The notes under the pieces are model-generated. The model searched no databases and was not told where the DNA came from. It saw nothing but the letters and a program-made list of their open reading frames with translations. DNA of 64,000 nt from Antiquaquibacter oligotrophicus (GTDB lineage: Bacteria > Actinomycetota > Actinomycetes > Actinomycetales > Microbacteriaceae), in contig NZ_CP085036.1 in NCBI RefSeq assembly GCF_020535405.1, forward strand, positions 1,612,001 through 1,676,000. Reading direction: 5' to 3'. This document shows positions 49,025 through 57,786 of the stretch, one piece after another. The position numbers and the translations under genes are program-made. Positions within the stretch are counted from its first letter, which is position 1. Every line of letters begins with the position of its first letter.

Positions 49025-50320
49025 TCAGGCGAGGGCGCTGAGAACTCTGAGGGTCTGCGTGTAGGTAGCGTGCGGGTAGAGCGTGACGGCAGAAAGCTCC
49101 TTCAGGCGCTCAGGGAGCGGTTCGATGGCGTCGGCGACAACGAACTGGAGCAGGCTGGCGATCTGGAGAGCGAAGTCCCGCAGGTGGCCTTCGGCGACTC
49201 CCGCGTCGGCTTCGAGGTGTCGAATGCTATCGCCGTTAAAGGTGCCCAGAGTGTTCGCACCGCCAACGGCGAAGGCGAGCTCGACATTGTCGAAGACGGA
49301 AGGGTCGTGAGCGAGGACTTGCTCTCGCTGTTTGAACGGTAGCGAACTGTTGAGGTCGTAAAAGGGGGCGAGCACGCTGCGTCCCCGTACATGGCTCAGA
49401 GAGTAGTTCTTGGAGTGCCCATCGTTGTGTCCGATGATCCACGAGAAAACGTGCAGCTTCGCGAACCGCTCTTTGGCAGTCTTGGCGTCGCTGGCGCTGA
49501 GGTTGCGGTCGAAGACGGTGAAAATGTCGCGGTAGCCAGGGCCGCCATCGGCTTCATACTTCTGGACGCGCGGCGTCCCAGTGGCTTGCGCGAGGTCTTC
49601 CTGGTGGAGTCGGCGAATTGTGCCGCGGTCGTCGAAGCGGTCAAAGCGCTCAACGACGAGGACGTGCTCGCCGTCGAATTCGGCGATTGCGGATGCGGCC
49701 GCGTCTATCCCGAGCAGCCGCGCGACCTGAAGCGTGATGTGCTCCGTGACGTCGGAGCCGTGCAGCGCTTGGATGCCCGGCTTGAAGATGTGTGTCGATG
49801 GCTGGCGCCCGGAGGGCTCGAACCACTGTTCGTCGCGGAGGGTGAGCGCGAACTTGCCCTGAGCGCCGCCGAGCGAAAACCCCTCTTCGACGGCGCGATT
49901 CTGTAGCCAGTCGGAGTCGTCTTGGCGGATTTGCCTGATCCGGTCGCCGATCTCCTTGTCGGTCAGTGGCGTCAGGTTCTCCTCCTGCCTCGGTGATGTG
50001 CCCGCGGCGTAGAACTCAAGCGCGCCAGCGACATCCGCGCCGTAGACGGAGAGCAAGTCGAAGGTGCTGTCGCTGGTGAGCTGTGCTCCCTGCGCCCAGC
50101 GGGAACGGACATCAGCGCGGTCGGGTAGGAGATTGTCGAGGAACCGCTTCGTGTCGTCGTTACCGAACGGAGTATTGACGACGGGGAGTGTCACGGAGAT
50201 GGGGACGGGGTCGTCCGACTCGATGTACTCGGGCAGGTAGCGCAGTTGCAGGTTGTCGCCTCGCCGGGTGACCCTGGCGACGTGTGCGTCGTAGAGGTAA
50301 ACGTCGAGGGCGCGGATCAC
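49025..50320 (-). CDS. hipA: HipA-family serine/threonine kinase toxin
   Basis: The 431-residue protein has the HipA N-terminal domain (about 1-100) and C-terminal kinase domain with the glycine loop 'FSLGGAQGKFALTL' (about 152), ATP-lysine region 'THIFKPG' (about 180), catalytic loop 'IIGHNDGHSKNYSL' (about 304-317; Asp and Asn) and metal-binding 'LAPFYDLNSSLPF'. HipA toxins phosphorylate aminoacyl-tRNA synthetases and cause dormancy. The GTG at 50320 overlaps the hipB stop (GTGA) and follows AGAGGG. All key residues are present, so it appears functional. Confidence 0.92.
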   Translation of the reverse strand: MIRALDVYLYDAHVARVTRRGDNLQLRYLPEYIESDDPVPISVTLPVVNTPFGNDDTKRFLDNLLPDRADVRSRWAQGAQLTSDSTFDLLSVYGADVAGALEFYAAGTSPRQEENLTPLTDKEIGDRIRQIRQDDSDWLQNRAVEEGFSLGGAQGKFALTLRDEQWFEPSGRQPSTHIFKPGIQALHGSDVTEHITLQVARLLGIDAAASAIAEFDGEHVLVVERFDRFDDRGTIRRLHQEDLAQATGTPRVQKYEADGGPGYRDIFTVFDRNLSASDAKTAKERFAKLHVFSWIIGHNDGHSKNYSLSHVRGRSVLAPFYDLNSSLPFKQREQVLAHDPSVFDNVELAFAVGGANTLGTFNGDSIRHLEADAGVAEGHLRDFALQIASLLQFVVADAIEPLPERLKELSAVTLYPHATYTQTLRVLSALA

Positions 50321-50736
50321 GAGAGACCCTCTGTACTGTCCGGGCCACCTTCCTGCGGCTCGGCGGTGGCCCGGAAGTCGCCTTCCGCCCGCGATTGGCC
50401 ACTCAGAACGGAGCCGGGGATGGCAAGCGCACGCGAGTCGATCCGCGGTGTGATGCGTCTGTTGAGCGCGTCGACCGCGGCCTGAGCGGCATCCCACGGG
50501 GCGACTGCTGCGGGAGCGGTGGTGTCGCGATCCGTAGTGGCGTTCAGATGGACGCCGAGGTGGTCGAGGATAAGCAGTACCGTGTCGAAGGACGTGCCAC
50601 CGTTGCCGCGTTCGACGCGCGCGAGGGACTGGCGGGTGATGCCCACTGCGTCCGCGATGTCCTGCTGTGTGAGGTTACGCCGGACGCGGGCATTTTTGAT
50701 CAGGCGGGCAAGGTCTGAGGGCGTCTGCACCTTCAC
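50317..50736 (-). CDS. hipB: HipB-type XRE antitoxin
   Basis: The 139-residue protein has an XRE domain, 'LARLIKNARVRRNLTQQDIADAVGITRQSLARVERGNGGTSFDTVLLILDHLGV' at about 9-62, and an extended C-terminal tail of about 70 residues rich in Ala and Asp, longer than E. coli HipB. It should neutralise HipA and repress the operon. The GTG follows GGAGGTGTCAAC, a strong ribosome site. The promoter region upstream is notably AT-rich compared with its surroundings. Confidence 0.9.
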   Translation of the reverse strand: MKVQTPSDLARLIKNARVRRNLTQQDIADAVGITRQSLARVERGNGGTSFDTVLLILDHLGVHLNATTDRDTTAPAAVAPWDAAQAAVDALNRRITPRIDSRALAIPGSVLSGQSRAEGDFRATAEPQEGGPDSTEGLS

Positions 50737-50751
50737 GTTGACACCTCCATC

Positions 50752-50845
50752 TGATGTTCAAAAATTCGCACACCGGTCGTGTGTTATATAAATCTACCTT
50801 ATCCTAGATGGTAGCTAAATAGAACATCCTGAGCTGTCCAAAAAT
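50752..50845 (-). promoter_or_regulatory. AT-rich hipBA promoter with inverted repeats
   Basis: The minus strand reads a TATATAAC -10-like stretch near 50790. GATGTTC at about 50753 and GAACATC at about 50823 form a distant perfect 7-bp repeat; CTACC/GGTAG and CACAC/GTGTG arms lie between them. These are candidate HipB sites; the E. coli TATCC-N8-GGATA form is not present. Confidence 0.4.
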
Positions 50846-50889
50846 CCGACATCGTACGCGGACGTCAATGGTCTCCCGCTAACACAACA

Positions 50890-50920
50890 ACGGCCGCCGC
50901 GATGGGGGATCGCGACGGCC
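50890..50920 (-). terminator. Hairpin terminator after the GH43/CBM6 gene
   Basis: Arms 50890-50902 and 50908-50920 pair at 12 of 13 positions around a GGGGG loop. On the minus strand it follows the GH43 stop by about 20 bp and is followed by a T-rich stretch (GTTGTTGTGT). Confidence 0.7.
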
Positions 50921-50940
50921 GCTGCCGTGTTATTACAGCG

Positions 50941-53900
50941 TTAGCACGAGGTGAGTGCGAACACCTCCGGAGTGAGCGATGCCTCTCCTCCCAGGAGTGT
51001 CACGTGTGTGACGCCGAGGGTGTCGAGGTCGTCGAGCACGCCCGCGGTGACGCATGTGCCAGGCACCACGTAGAGCGGAGCTCCCGCGGCGGCGGCCCAC
51101 GCGGAGCCTGCCAGCGCGTCGGGGAAGTTCAGCCCCGTCGCGATGAGCGCGTGCTCTGCGCTGTCGAATGCGTCACTGTTGATGGCTCGTGCAGCCTCGT
51201 AGCGGTTGGCGCCGCCGAGGCGCACGGTCTCACCGATCGCTTCGAGGTCGGTGAGGATGCCCGCCGTGACGGATGCCTCACCACCGAGCACTCGGATGTC
51301 GGTCGTGCCGAGCCCCTCGAGGAGGTCTGCGGTCGCGTCATCCAGAGTGCTGGCCGAACCACCAACGAGGATCACAGGTGCATCCTTCGTTCCTGCGGCA
51401 CCACCGGCGGCCAACGCGTCGGGGAACTTCTCCCCCGTCGCGATGTAGGCGAACGGGACATCGTCACCGAACGCGTACTCCGCGAGGTTTCGCGAGACTT
51501 CGAAGCGGTTTGCTCCGGCGACCCGGTCGATCTCGTCGGCCTTCGCGGTGAGGGTGAAGTACACGTCGGCATTCACCGATGCGGTACCTCCCACCACAAC
51601 GATCCGCTCGGGGTCGAGCCTGTCGAGCTCGGCCGCAACCACGGCGGGCACCTCGTTGGGACGCACCAGCAGGAGCGGACCGCCCTCGTTCGCGGCTGCC
51701 GGACCCGCCGACAGGGCGTCCGGGTAGTTCTCGCCGCTCGCGACGTAGACGACGGGGGCGCCGTCCGGGTAGGCCTCCTGCGAGATGTTCACCGCGACCT
51801 CGTACCGGTTGGCACCGGCGATACGGTCGACCACGATGTCACCCGGCTGAGGCTCGTCGGCCGAGAATTCCCACGTGTCGAGCTCGAAGAGGTCGCCCGC
51901 GGGGCCCGAGTAGGTGAAGTACACGTCGTGCACTCCGACTGCCCCGGTGAGGCTTGCGGTGAGCTCCGTCCACTCGCCGGTCGTTCCGCTCACGGGGAGC
52001 GTGGCGAGCACGGTGCCCGTGTTGCTTCCCGCACGAACCTGGATCTGTCCGCCAGCCTGCAGCGGCTTCACCTTGACCGTCACCGACGCGGCACCCTCGG
52101 TGCCGAAGTCGACAGCGGAGAGCGCCGTCCAGTCACCGTTGTCGATGTCCTTGACGATGAGGTTGGGTGTTCCGTTGCCGAACTGCGTCGAGACGCCGCT
52201 GACCTTCTCCGTCGCGATTCCCTTCGACCATCCGAAGGTCTCCGCCTCGAAGACGCGGAACGGGTCGAAGTTGCGCACCTGGTCGGCACCAGCGTAGGTG
52301 CCGACAACCTGCTGCACGGTGCCGTCCTCGTTGAAGTTCAGCTCCTGGATGTGCGGGCTGCGGTATCCCTGAGTGGTGTCTCCGGTGATGCGCTTGTTGA
52401 GCGTGGGCGCGTGGTACGTGAAGTAGTACTTGCCCTCGAACTCGAACACCGACTGGTGGTTGTTGCCGCCCGTGCCCGCTCCGAAGAACTGGGACTGGTT
52501 CGGGAACATGACACCCGCGTACTCTGCCGCCGTCCACACGGTCGGGTCATCCGACATCATGTAGCCAATCTGTCCGCCTCCCGGGTAGCCGGGGAGCGGC
52601 GTCTGGTTGCCACCGAAGTCGTTGCCACCGAAGTGCGACGAGTACGAGAGGTAGTACTTGTCCTCGCGCTTGAACACGTGCGCTGCCTCGAAGGCGACGG
52701 GAGCGTCCACCACGAAGGCGGTTCCCTCGGTGTTCACCATGTCGCTGGCGAGACCGATGCCGCGGATGTTCTTCGGGTTGTTGAAGCGTTCGGATGCCGG
52801 GAAGCTCGTCGACGCGGGGCCGCCACCGAAGTAGAGGTACTCCTCGCCGTCGTCATCCACGAACGGTGCAGGGTCGAACAACCAGCTCACACCGGCGGCA
52901 CCGGGGGTGCTTCCGTTGATGAGTGTGCTGGAGCGTACGTTCGTCCACGGCCCGAGAGGCGAGTCGCCGACGATGACGTTGCTCGAGCCACCGCCGTTGG
53001 CGTAGTAGAGGAAGTACTTGTCCACGCCGTTGATGGTCTTCTTGGCGAAGCCCGGTGCCCACGAGTTGTTCGTGTACGGGGCGATACCTTGCGGGCCCGC
53101 GACCTGAATCTCACCGTGGTCGACCCAGTTCACCATGTCCTCCGAGGAGATCAGAGTGATCTGGTTGATGTTGCCGTAGTTGATTCCGGGAGAGATGCCG
53201 GTGTTGGCGTCCGGCGCGTAACCCTGCGTGTCGTTTGTCATGAACATGTACACGCGGCCGTTCTCGGCGTAACCGAAACCGTCGGCACCGAACTTGTGTC
53301 CGATGAGTGGGTTGTGGTCACCCGGGAGCTTTCCGACGACCTCGATCGTCTTGGAGCCGGGAGTGGGTGGCGGAGGCGGCGCCGTGCCGACGAGCGACAC
53401 ATCATCGACGATGAAGTCCATGAGGTGTGTGTCGGGTGCCGTGCTCGGCGTTTGCGTCCACGGGGTCTCCAGGAAGAGCCGCGCAGTCGCAACACTTTGG
53501 TTCGCGGGGATCGTGAACGTCGTGTTGATGTAACCCCACTGCCCACGGGCCGGCGTCACGGTACCGAGGTTGGTGTACGTGCTGCCCCCGTAGTGCATGG
53601 TCGCGAAGAACTGCTTCGTCGCCGGGCTATTGGGGTTGGTGTACTTGATGCGCGCCTTGATCGTGTAGGTGCCACCCGCGGTCACCTTCCCGCTCAAATC
53701 CTGCATCGGCCCAGAGCCGGTCGTCTGGCGACCGGTCGTCAGCACGGCATTGCTGCCGGAGAACGCGTCCGTTGTGAGCGACAGGGCCGCACCATCCGAA
53801 GCGTTTCCGTTGTTGACGAACCAGCCGGTCAGTCCGCTCTCGAAGCCGCCGTTGACGATGAGTTCTTCGTCGGCGGCCTGCGATGCTGTCGCCGCGAAGG

Positions 53901-53973
53901 TCGTCGACATCAGCGCTACGAGTGCTGCGGTCACGAGTGCCCGGGTGGACACCCTCGTTTTCCTTACTCTCAC
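50941..53973 (-). CDS. Secreted GH43 arabinofuranosidase/xylosidase with CBMs and three CWB2 repeats
   Basis: The 1010-residue protein has a signal peptide (about 1-33), a CBM4/9-like module (about 37-190), a GH43 five-blade propeller (about 200-565), a CBM6 module (about 570-700) and three CWB2 repeats (about 715-1010). Catalytic residues fit GH43: Asp in 'HKFGADGFGY' (A-D-G rather than A-D-P), Asp in 'WLFDPAPFVDDDG' and Glu in 'VAFEAAHVFKREDKYYLSYS'. It probably removes arabinose or xylose side groups or ends. GTG at 53973 follows AAGGAGGATCAG; the longer upstream reading lacks a signal. Confidence 0.92.
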   Translation of the reverse strand: MRVRKTRVSTRALVTAALVALMSTTFAATASQAADEELIVNGGFESGLTGWFVNNGNASDGAALSLTTDAFSGSNAVLTTGRQTTGSGPMQDLSGKVTAGGTYTIKARIKYTNPNSPATKQFFATMHYGGSTYTNLGTVTPARGQWGYINTTFTIPANQSVATARLFLETPWTQTPSTAPDTHLMDFIVDDVSLVGTAPPPPPTPGSKTIEVVGKLPGDHNPLIGHKFGADGFGYAENGRVYMFMTNDTQGYAPDANTGISPGINYGNINQITLISSEDMVNWVDHGEIQVAGPQGIAPYTNNSWAPGFAKKTINGVDKYFLYYANGGGSSNVIVGDSPLGPWTNVRSSTLINGSTPGAAGVSWLFDPAPFVDDDGEEYLYFGGGPASTSFPASERFNNPKNIRGIGLASDMVNTEGTAFVVDAPVAFEAAHVFKREDKYYLSYSSHFGGNDFGGNQTPLPGYPGGGQIGYMMSDDPTVWTAAEYAGVMFPNQSQFFGAGTGGNNHQSVFEFEGKYYFTYHAPTLNKRITGDTTQGYRSPHIQELNFNEDGTVQQVVGTYAGADQVRNFDPFRVFEAETFGWSKGIATEKVSGVSTQFGNGTPNLIVKDIDNGDWTALSAVDFGTEGAASVTVKVKPLQAGGQIQVRAGSNTGTVLATLPVSGTTGEWTELTASLTGAVGVHDVYFTYSGPAGDLFELDTWEFSADEPQPGDIVVDRIAGANRYEVAVNISQEAYPDGAPVVYVASGENYPDALSAGPAAANEGGPLLLVRPNEVPAVVAAELDRLDPERIVVVGGTASVNADVYFTLTAKADEIDRVAGANRFEVSRNLAEYAFGDDVPFAYIATGEKFPDALAAGGAAGTKDAPVILVGGSASTLDDATADLLEGLGTTDIRVLGGEASVTAGILTDLEAIGETVRLGGANRYEAARAINSDAFDSAEHALIATGLNFPDALAGSAWAAAAGAPLYVVPGTCVTAGVLDDLDTLGVTHVTLLGGEASLTPEVFALTSC

Positions 53974-54008
53974 CTGATCCTCCTTGATCGTTGTGATGGA
54001 TGTGTGGG

Positions 54009-57000
54009 TCATGCGCACGGTGTGAGGTCTGCGACCTCGGGCGTGAGGGATGCCTCGCCGCCGAGCAGCGTCACGTGGGTGACACCGAGCGACTCGAGGT
54101 CGGCGAGAACTCCCGTGGTGACGCAGCTCTGCGGTGCCACGTAGAGCGGAGCACCGACGAAGGCTGCCCACGCCGAGCCAGCGAGTGCGTCGGGGAAGTT
54201 CAGTCCCGTGGCAATGAAGGCCCGCTCTGCGGATTCGAACGCGTCCGAGTTGATCGTGCGCGCCGCCTCGTAGCGGTTGGCACCGCCGAGACGCGTGGCG
54301 GGAGCGACGGCGTTGACACCGGCGAAGACACCGGGGCTCACGGATGCCTCGCCACCGAGCACTCGCGTCTTTTCAGCGCCGAGCGCCTCGAGCAGGTCGG
54401 CCGTCTCGTCGTCCAGTGCGGTGGCGGAGCCTCGCACGAGCACCACGGGGGCGTTACGCGAACCGGCCGCGCCGCCAGCGGCGAGGGCATCCGGGAACGT
54501 CTCACCCGTCGCGAGGTACACGAGCGGCACATCCTCGCCGAACGCGTACTCCGCGATCGACCGCGACACCTCGTAACGGTTGGCACCGGCGATGCGCAAC
54601 GTCTCGTCGGTGAGGGCCGAGAGGTCATTGAACACTCCCTCCGTCACCGAGGCCGTTCCGCCGACGACGACGATCTTGTCGGGGTCGAGGCGTTCGATCT
54701 CGTCGGCGATAACCTGCGGGATCGCGTTCGGCTGAACGAGAAGCAGCGGGCCACCTTCGTGCGCGGCCGCGGGCCCCGCGGACAGCGCGTCCGGGTAGTT
54801 GGCTCCGCTCGCAACGTAAACGACGGGCGCGGTGTCCGGGTAGGCCTCCTGCGAGATGTTTGCCGCGACCTCATAGCGGTTGGCTCCCGCGATGCGGTCT
54901 ACGGTCACATCCCCTGGGTCAACCGAACCTTCGGCGATGACCGCGAGCTTCGCGAGTTCCAGGCTCAGCTCACGCTCGGGTGCGTCGATCTGGTTCTGCG
55001 AACCCGGTGTGCCCGCGAGCGCGGCAGTGGCCTTGGCGAGGGCATCCTGCATCGCCGCCCAGGCCTCGGTCGGGTAGTCGCCCTCGTCGAGCGTCGCTGC
55101 GTGGGCAACGGCGGCCTCGAGGTCGGTCTCGTCGAGTGGGAGGTTCTCCGCCGTCAGCACGTCGCTCAGGGCGAAGTAGTCGACGTCGACGTGTCCGCCC
55201 GTGGTCTGGGTCGCGTAGTTGAAGATCGCAACCCGGTGCCCCATGAAGTGCGTGAGGTTGCCGTCGAGCGAGAGCGGGCCCTGCGCGTTACCGAGCTGAG
55301 TCCACGTGCTGCCGTCGGTGCTGTAGTAGAACGTCGTCCACAGCTGACCGCCGGTGCGGGCGAAGTCGAGGTCGGCCTTGAGGTAGACCTCGGTCGCGGA
55401 GCCGAGATCCGCCGTTGTTCCGGACACGAAGTTCTCGATCGTGGAGCGGTTGATGGTCGCCTGGAACGGCTGACCGCGATGCACAACACCCACGGTGTTG
55501 ACGCCGTCCACGCGCTTCACTGCGACGTAGGAGAAGTCACGGTTGTAGGCCGCGAGTCCGCTGACGTCTCCGTTGTTCATTCCCGAGATGTCGAGCTTGA
55601 TCTCCGCCGACTGGGTGGGGCCGAACGTGCGCTGGGAGAGCGAGTTGCGCGCCTCCTCGAGCCAGGTCATCTGACCGAGGTTGTTGCGGTGAGTGTAGTT
55701 ACCCGTGACGACCTTGCCTGTCGTGAGGCGCAACCATCCCTCCCGGTCGGTGAGCGACCAGTAGCGGTTGTCGGGCGCGTGGTTCCACTGCCACACCATG
55801 TCGAGGTTGGAACCGTTCGGTTCGATCTCGTCGGCGGTCGGCTGCTCCACGGTGGGTGCCGATCCGACGATCGACACGTCGTCCATGAGGAACGAGACGG
55901 AGGATGTCGCGGGCTGCGGGTTGCCCCACGGCGTCTCGATCGCGAACTTCACGTTCGACACGTTGGCGTTCGACGGCACCGTGTAGGTGCGCGTGAGCGT
56001 GCGCCAGTCGCCCGGCTGAACGTTGTTCGTCGAGGTGCACGTGAGACCGACGGGTGTGCCGAAGTCGAGGCACAGGTTGTAGGTCATCGCCGCCGTGTGC
56101 TGGTGCTTGACCTTCGCCGTGATCGTGTAGGTCGCACCCACCTGCAGCTTGTTCGCGAACACCTGGTTCGCGGTCGAACCGTTGAGGGTGCGGTTGCTCA
56201 CGAGGAGGGCGGCAGAACCCGTCGCGGGGCCTGTCGTGTCCTTCGCGATCGTGGCACTGAACTGCGCCGCCCAGGGTGCAACGGTCTCATCCTCGAAGCC
56301 GGGGTTCTGCACGAGGTTCACACCCAGCAGCGACGGGTCGAAGGTCGGCGCCGTCGGAATCGTCCACGTCTCGTCCTGATAGGAGCGGTAGGGCGCATCG
56401 TTCGCGAAGTCGTCGGAGCGCACGATCGACTTCTGCTGCTCGAGCTGCTCCTCGGCGTCGCTGAGCCTGATGGGCTTGTCGAAGGAGCCGTTCACGGGAA
56501 CCACTCCGTTGTTACCGAAGGTCGGCCATCCGTCGCTCCAGGTCGCGGGGATGAGCGCGGGCACACGTCCGATGGGGAAGGTGTCACGGAAGAAGTAGCC
56601 GTGCCAGTCGAGCTCGCCGTCCTCGCCGGTGACGGGGACGAGGCTGCCCTGGGCGAAACCGTTGGAGTTGAGCACACCGCGCGACTCGTACGGTGCAGGG
56701 GTGGGGTCGAGGCGTCCGAGCAGGTCCGTCGAGCGGAAAAGCGCGACCTGTCGGCCGGAACTCGGCCACGTGATCATGACGATGTAGTAGTAGCCGTCGA
56801 TGTAGAAGGCTTGAGCGCCCTCGAAGAGTCCGCTTGTGCCGACGTACGGGAACTGGGAGTAGTCGGAGCGGGGGATGAGCGTGCCGTAGTCCTGCTCGAT
56901 GGCCGTGAGCGTCGAGTTCAGGCGAACGATGTTGACGCCGCCGTACACGATGTACGGGGTTCCGCCGTTGGGGGTATCGAAGAACAGGGACGGGTCGTGG

Positions 57001-57545
57001 AGGCTGCGACCGAGGGGTGCCTTGGACCAGGAACCGTTCTCGATGTCGTCCGTGCTGTAGATCACCGCGCCGCCGAGGTTCAGCGAATTCACGAGCACGT
57101 AGAAGGTGCCGTCGTGGTAGCGGAGGGATGACGCCCACTGGCCTTGGCCGTAGGAGCTCGCGCCGTTGCGCAGCGAGTAGGCGTCGTTGATGGTGAAGCG
57201 GTCGAACGCGTAGTTGACGATCTCCCAGTTGACGAGATCGTAGGACTTCATGATCGGAGCACCGGGGCTCAACTGCATGGTCGTGCTGACCTTGTAGTAG
57301 ATGTCGCGACCCTCGTCGTTCTCGGCGGCCGGGACCATGTCCACGGAGACATCGGGAACGTCGGAGTTCATGTGGGGGACGGTGTAGGTGCCGTCGCCGG
57401 CATCCGTCGTCGTGTACGACGGCTTGGGATCCCAGGGTTCAGCGGCGCTCGCCGCGGAACCCACCGCGAAGAGACCGGCACCCAGAAGGGCCCCCGTGGT
57501 GACGATCGACGCGGCGGCGAGCGCGCCGCGAGACGGTTGAGACAT
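54009..57545 (-). CDS. Secreted GH43 beta-xylosidase-like enzyme with inserted CBM, FIVAR and three CWB2 repeats
   Basis: The 1178-residue protein has a signal peptide (about 1-34), a GH43 propeller (about 45-380) with base Asp in 'DVPDVSVD', Asp in 'LHDPSLFF' and acid Glu in 'LFEGAQAFYIDGYYYIVMITW', typical of subfamily 12 xylosidases. A CBM4/9-like module (about 405-555) interrupts the usual link to the beta-sandwich C2 domain (about 570-760, 'LDMVWQWNHAPDNRYWSL'). A helical FIVAR-type segment (about 765-850) and three CWB2 repeats follow. ATG at 57545 follows AAGGGAG by 5 nt. It starts upstream of the GH43/CBM6 gene in the same direction, 35 bp apart, so likely an operon. Confidence 0.92.
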   Translation of the reverse strand: MSQPSRGALAAASIVTTGALLGAGLFAVGSAASAAEPWDPKPSYTTTDAGDGTYTVPHMNSDVPDVSVDMVPAAENDEGRDIYYKVSTTMQLSPGAPIMKSYDLVNWEIVNYAFDRFTINDAYSLRNGASSYGQGQWASSLRYHDGTFYVLVNSLNLGGAVIYSTDDIENGSWSKAPLGRSLHDPSLFFDTPNGGTPYIVYGGVNIVRLNSTLTAIEQDYGTLIPRSDYSQFPYVGTSGLFEGAQAFYIDGYYYIVMITWPSSGRQVALFRSTDLLGRLDPTPAPYESRGVLNSNGFAQGSLVPVTGEDGELDWHGYFFRDTFPIGRVPALIPATWSDGWPTFGNNGVVPVNGSFDKPIRLSDAEEQLEQQKSIVRSDDFANDAPYRSYQDETWTIPTAPTFDPSLLGVNLVQNPGFEDETVAPWAAQFSATIAKDTTGPATGSAALLVSNRTLNGSTANQVFANKLQVGATYTITAKVKHQHTAAMTYNLCLDFGTPVGLTCTSTNNVQPGDWRTLTRTYTVPSNANVSNVKFAIETPWGNPQPATSSVSFLMDDVSIVGSAPTVEQPTADEIEPNGSNLDMVWQWNHAPDNRYWSLTDREGWLRLTTGKVVTGNYTHRNNLGQMTWLEEARNSLSQRTFGPTQSAEIKLDISGMNNGDVSGLAAYNRDFSYVAVKRVDGVNTVGVVHRGQPFQATINRSTIENFVSGTTADLGSATEVYLKADLDFARTGGQLWTTFYYSTDGSTWTQLGNAQGPLSLDGNLTHFMGHRVAIFNYATQTTGGHVDVDYFALSDVLTAENLPLDETDLEAAVAHAATLDEGDYPTEAWAAMQDALAKATAALAGTPGSQNQIDAPERELSLELAKLAVIAEGSVDPGDVTVDRIAGANRYEVAANISQEAYPDTAPVVYVASGANYPDALSAGPAAAHEGGPLLLVQPNAIPQVIADEIERLDPDKIVVVGGTASVTEGVFNDLSALTDETLRIAGANRYEVSRSIAEYAFGEDVPLVYLATGETFPDALAAGGAAGSRNAPVVLVRGSATALDDETADLLEALGAEKTRVLGGEASVSPGVFAGVNAVAPATRLGGANRYEAARTINSDAFESAERAFIATGLNFPDALAGSAWAAFVGAPLYVAPQSCVTTGVLADLESLGVTHVTLLGGEASLTPEVADLTPCA

Positions 57546-57629
57546 GTGCACTCCCTTGTGAGATGTCGCAGCATCGACCCACGACGTCGTGGGGCGATGA
57601 AAACGCCGACGAACGCTGTCGGCGCCGCC

Positions 57630-57696
57630 ATGTTAGCGTGCACATTTACCGGCAGACAAGGGGGTTCGCCCCGCGAACGGGGGTGAAAGCGCTTAC
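57630..57696 (-). promoter_or_regulatory. Promoter and LacI-type half palindrome for the GH43 operon
   Basis: The minus strand has TTGTCT (57659-57654), an 18-bp spacer and TAACAT (57635-57630). About 25 bp further upstream GAAAGCGCTTAC (57685-57696) carries the AAGCGCTT core of LacI-family operators, one base short of the palindrome GAAAGCGCTTTC. A GTTCG/CGAAC repeat (57664-57678) lies between. Confidence 0.45.
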
Positions 57697-57786
57697 GGCG
57701 AGTGCGCGAATCGCCGGCATCCCATAACTCACTCGCCGAAGAGCGGCCATTTATGTGAGCGTTAACCGGAGCGAACCCCTGGAGCA

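Noticed and set aside
50902..54144. A 1080-codon open frame on the plus strand opposite the GH43/CBM6 gene
   Set aside because: It mirrors the minus-strand gene, is Arg/Gly/Val/Glu-rich without domains or signal, and arises because high-GC codons leave few stops in the complementary frame.
54000..57131. A 1043-codon plus-strand open frame opposite the GH43 xylosidase-like gene
   Set aside because: Same shadow effect; the minus-strand frame carries signal peptide, catalytic motifs and CWB2 repeats.
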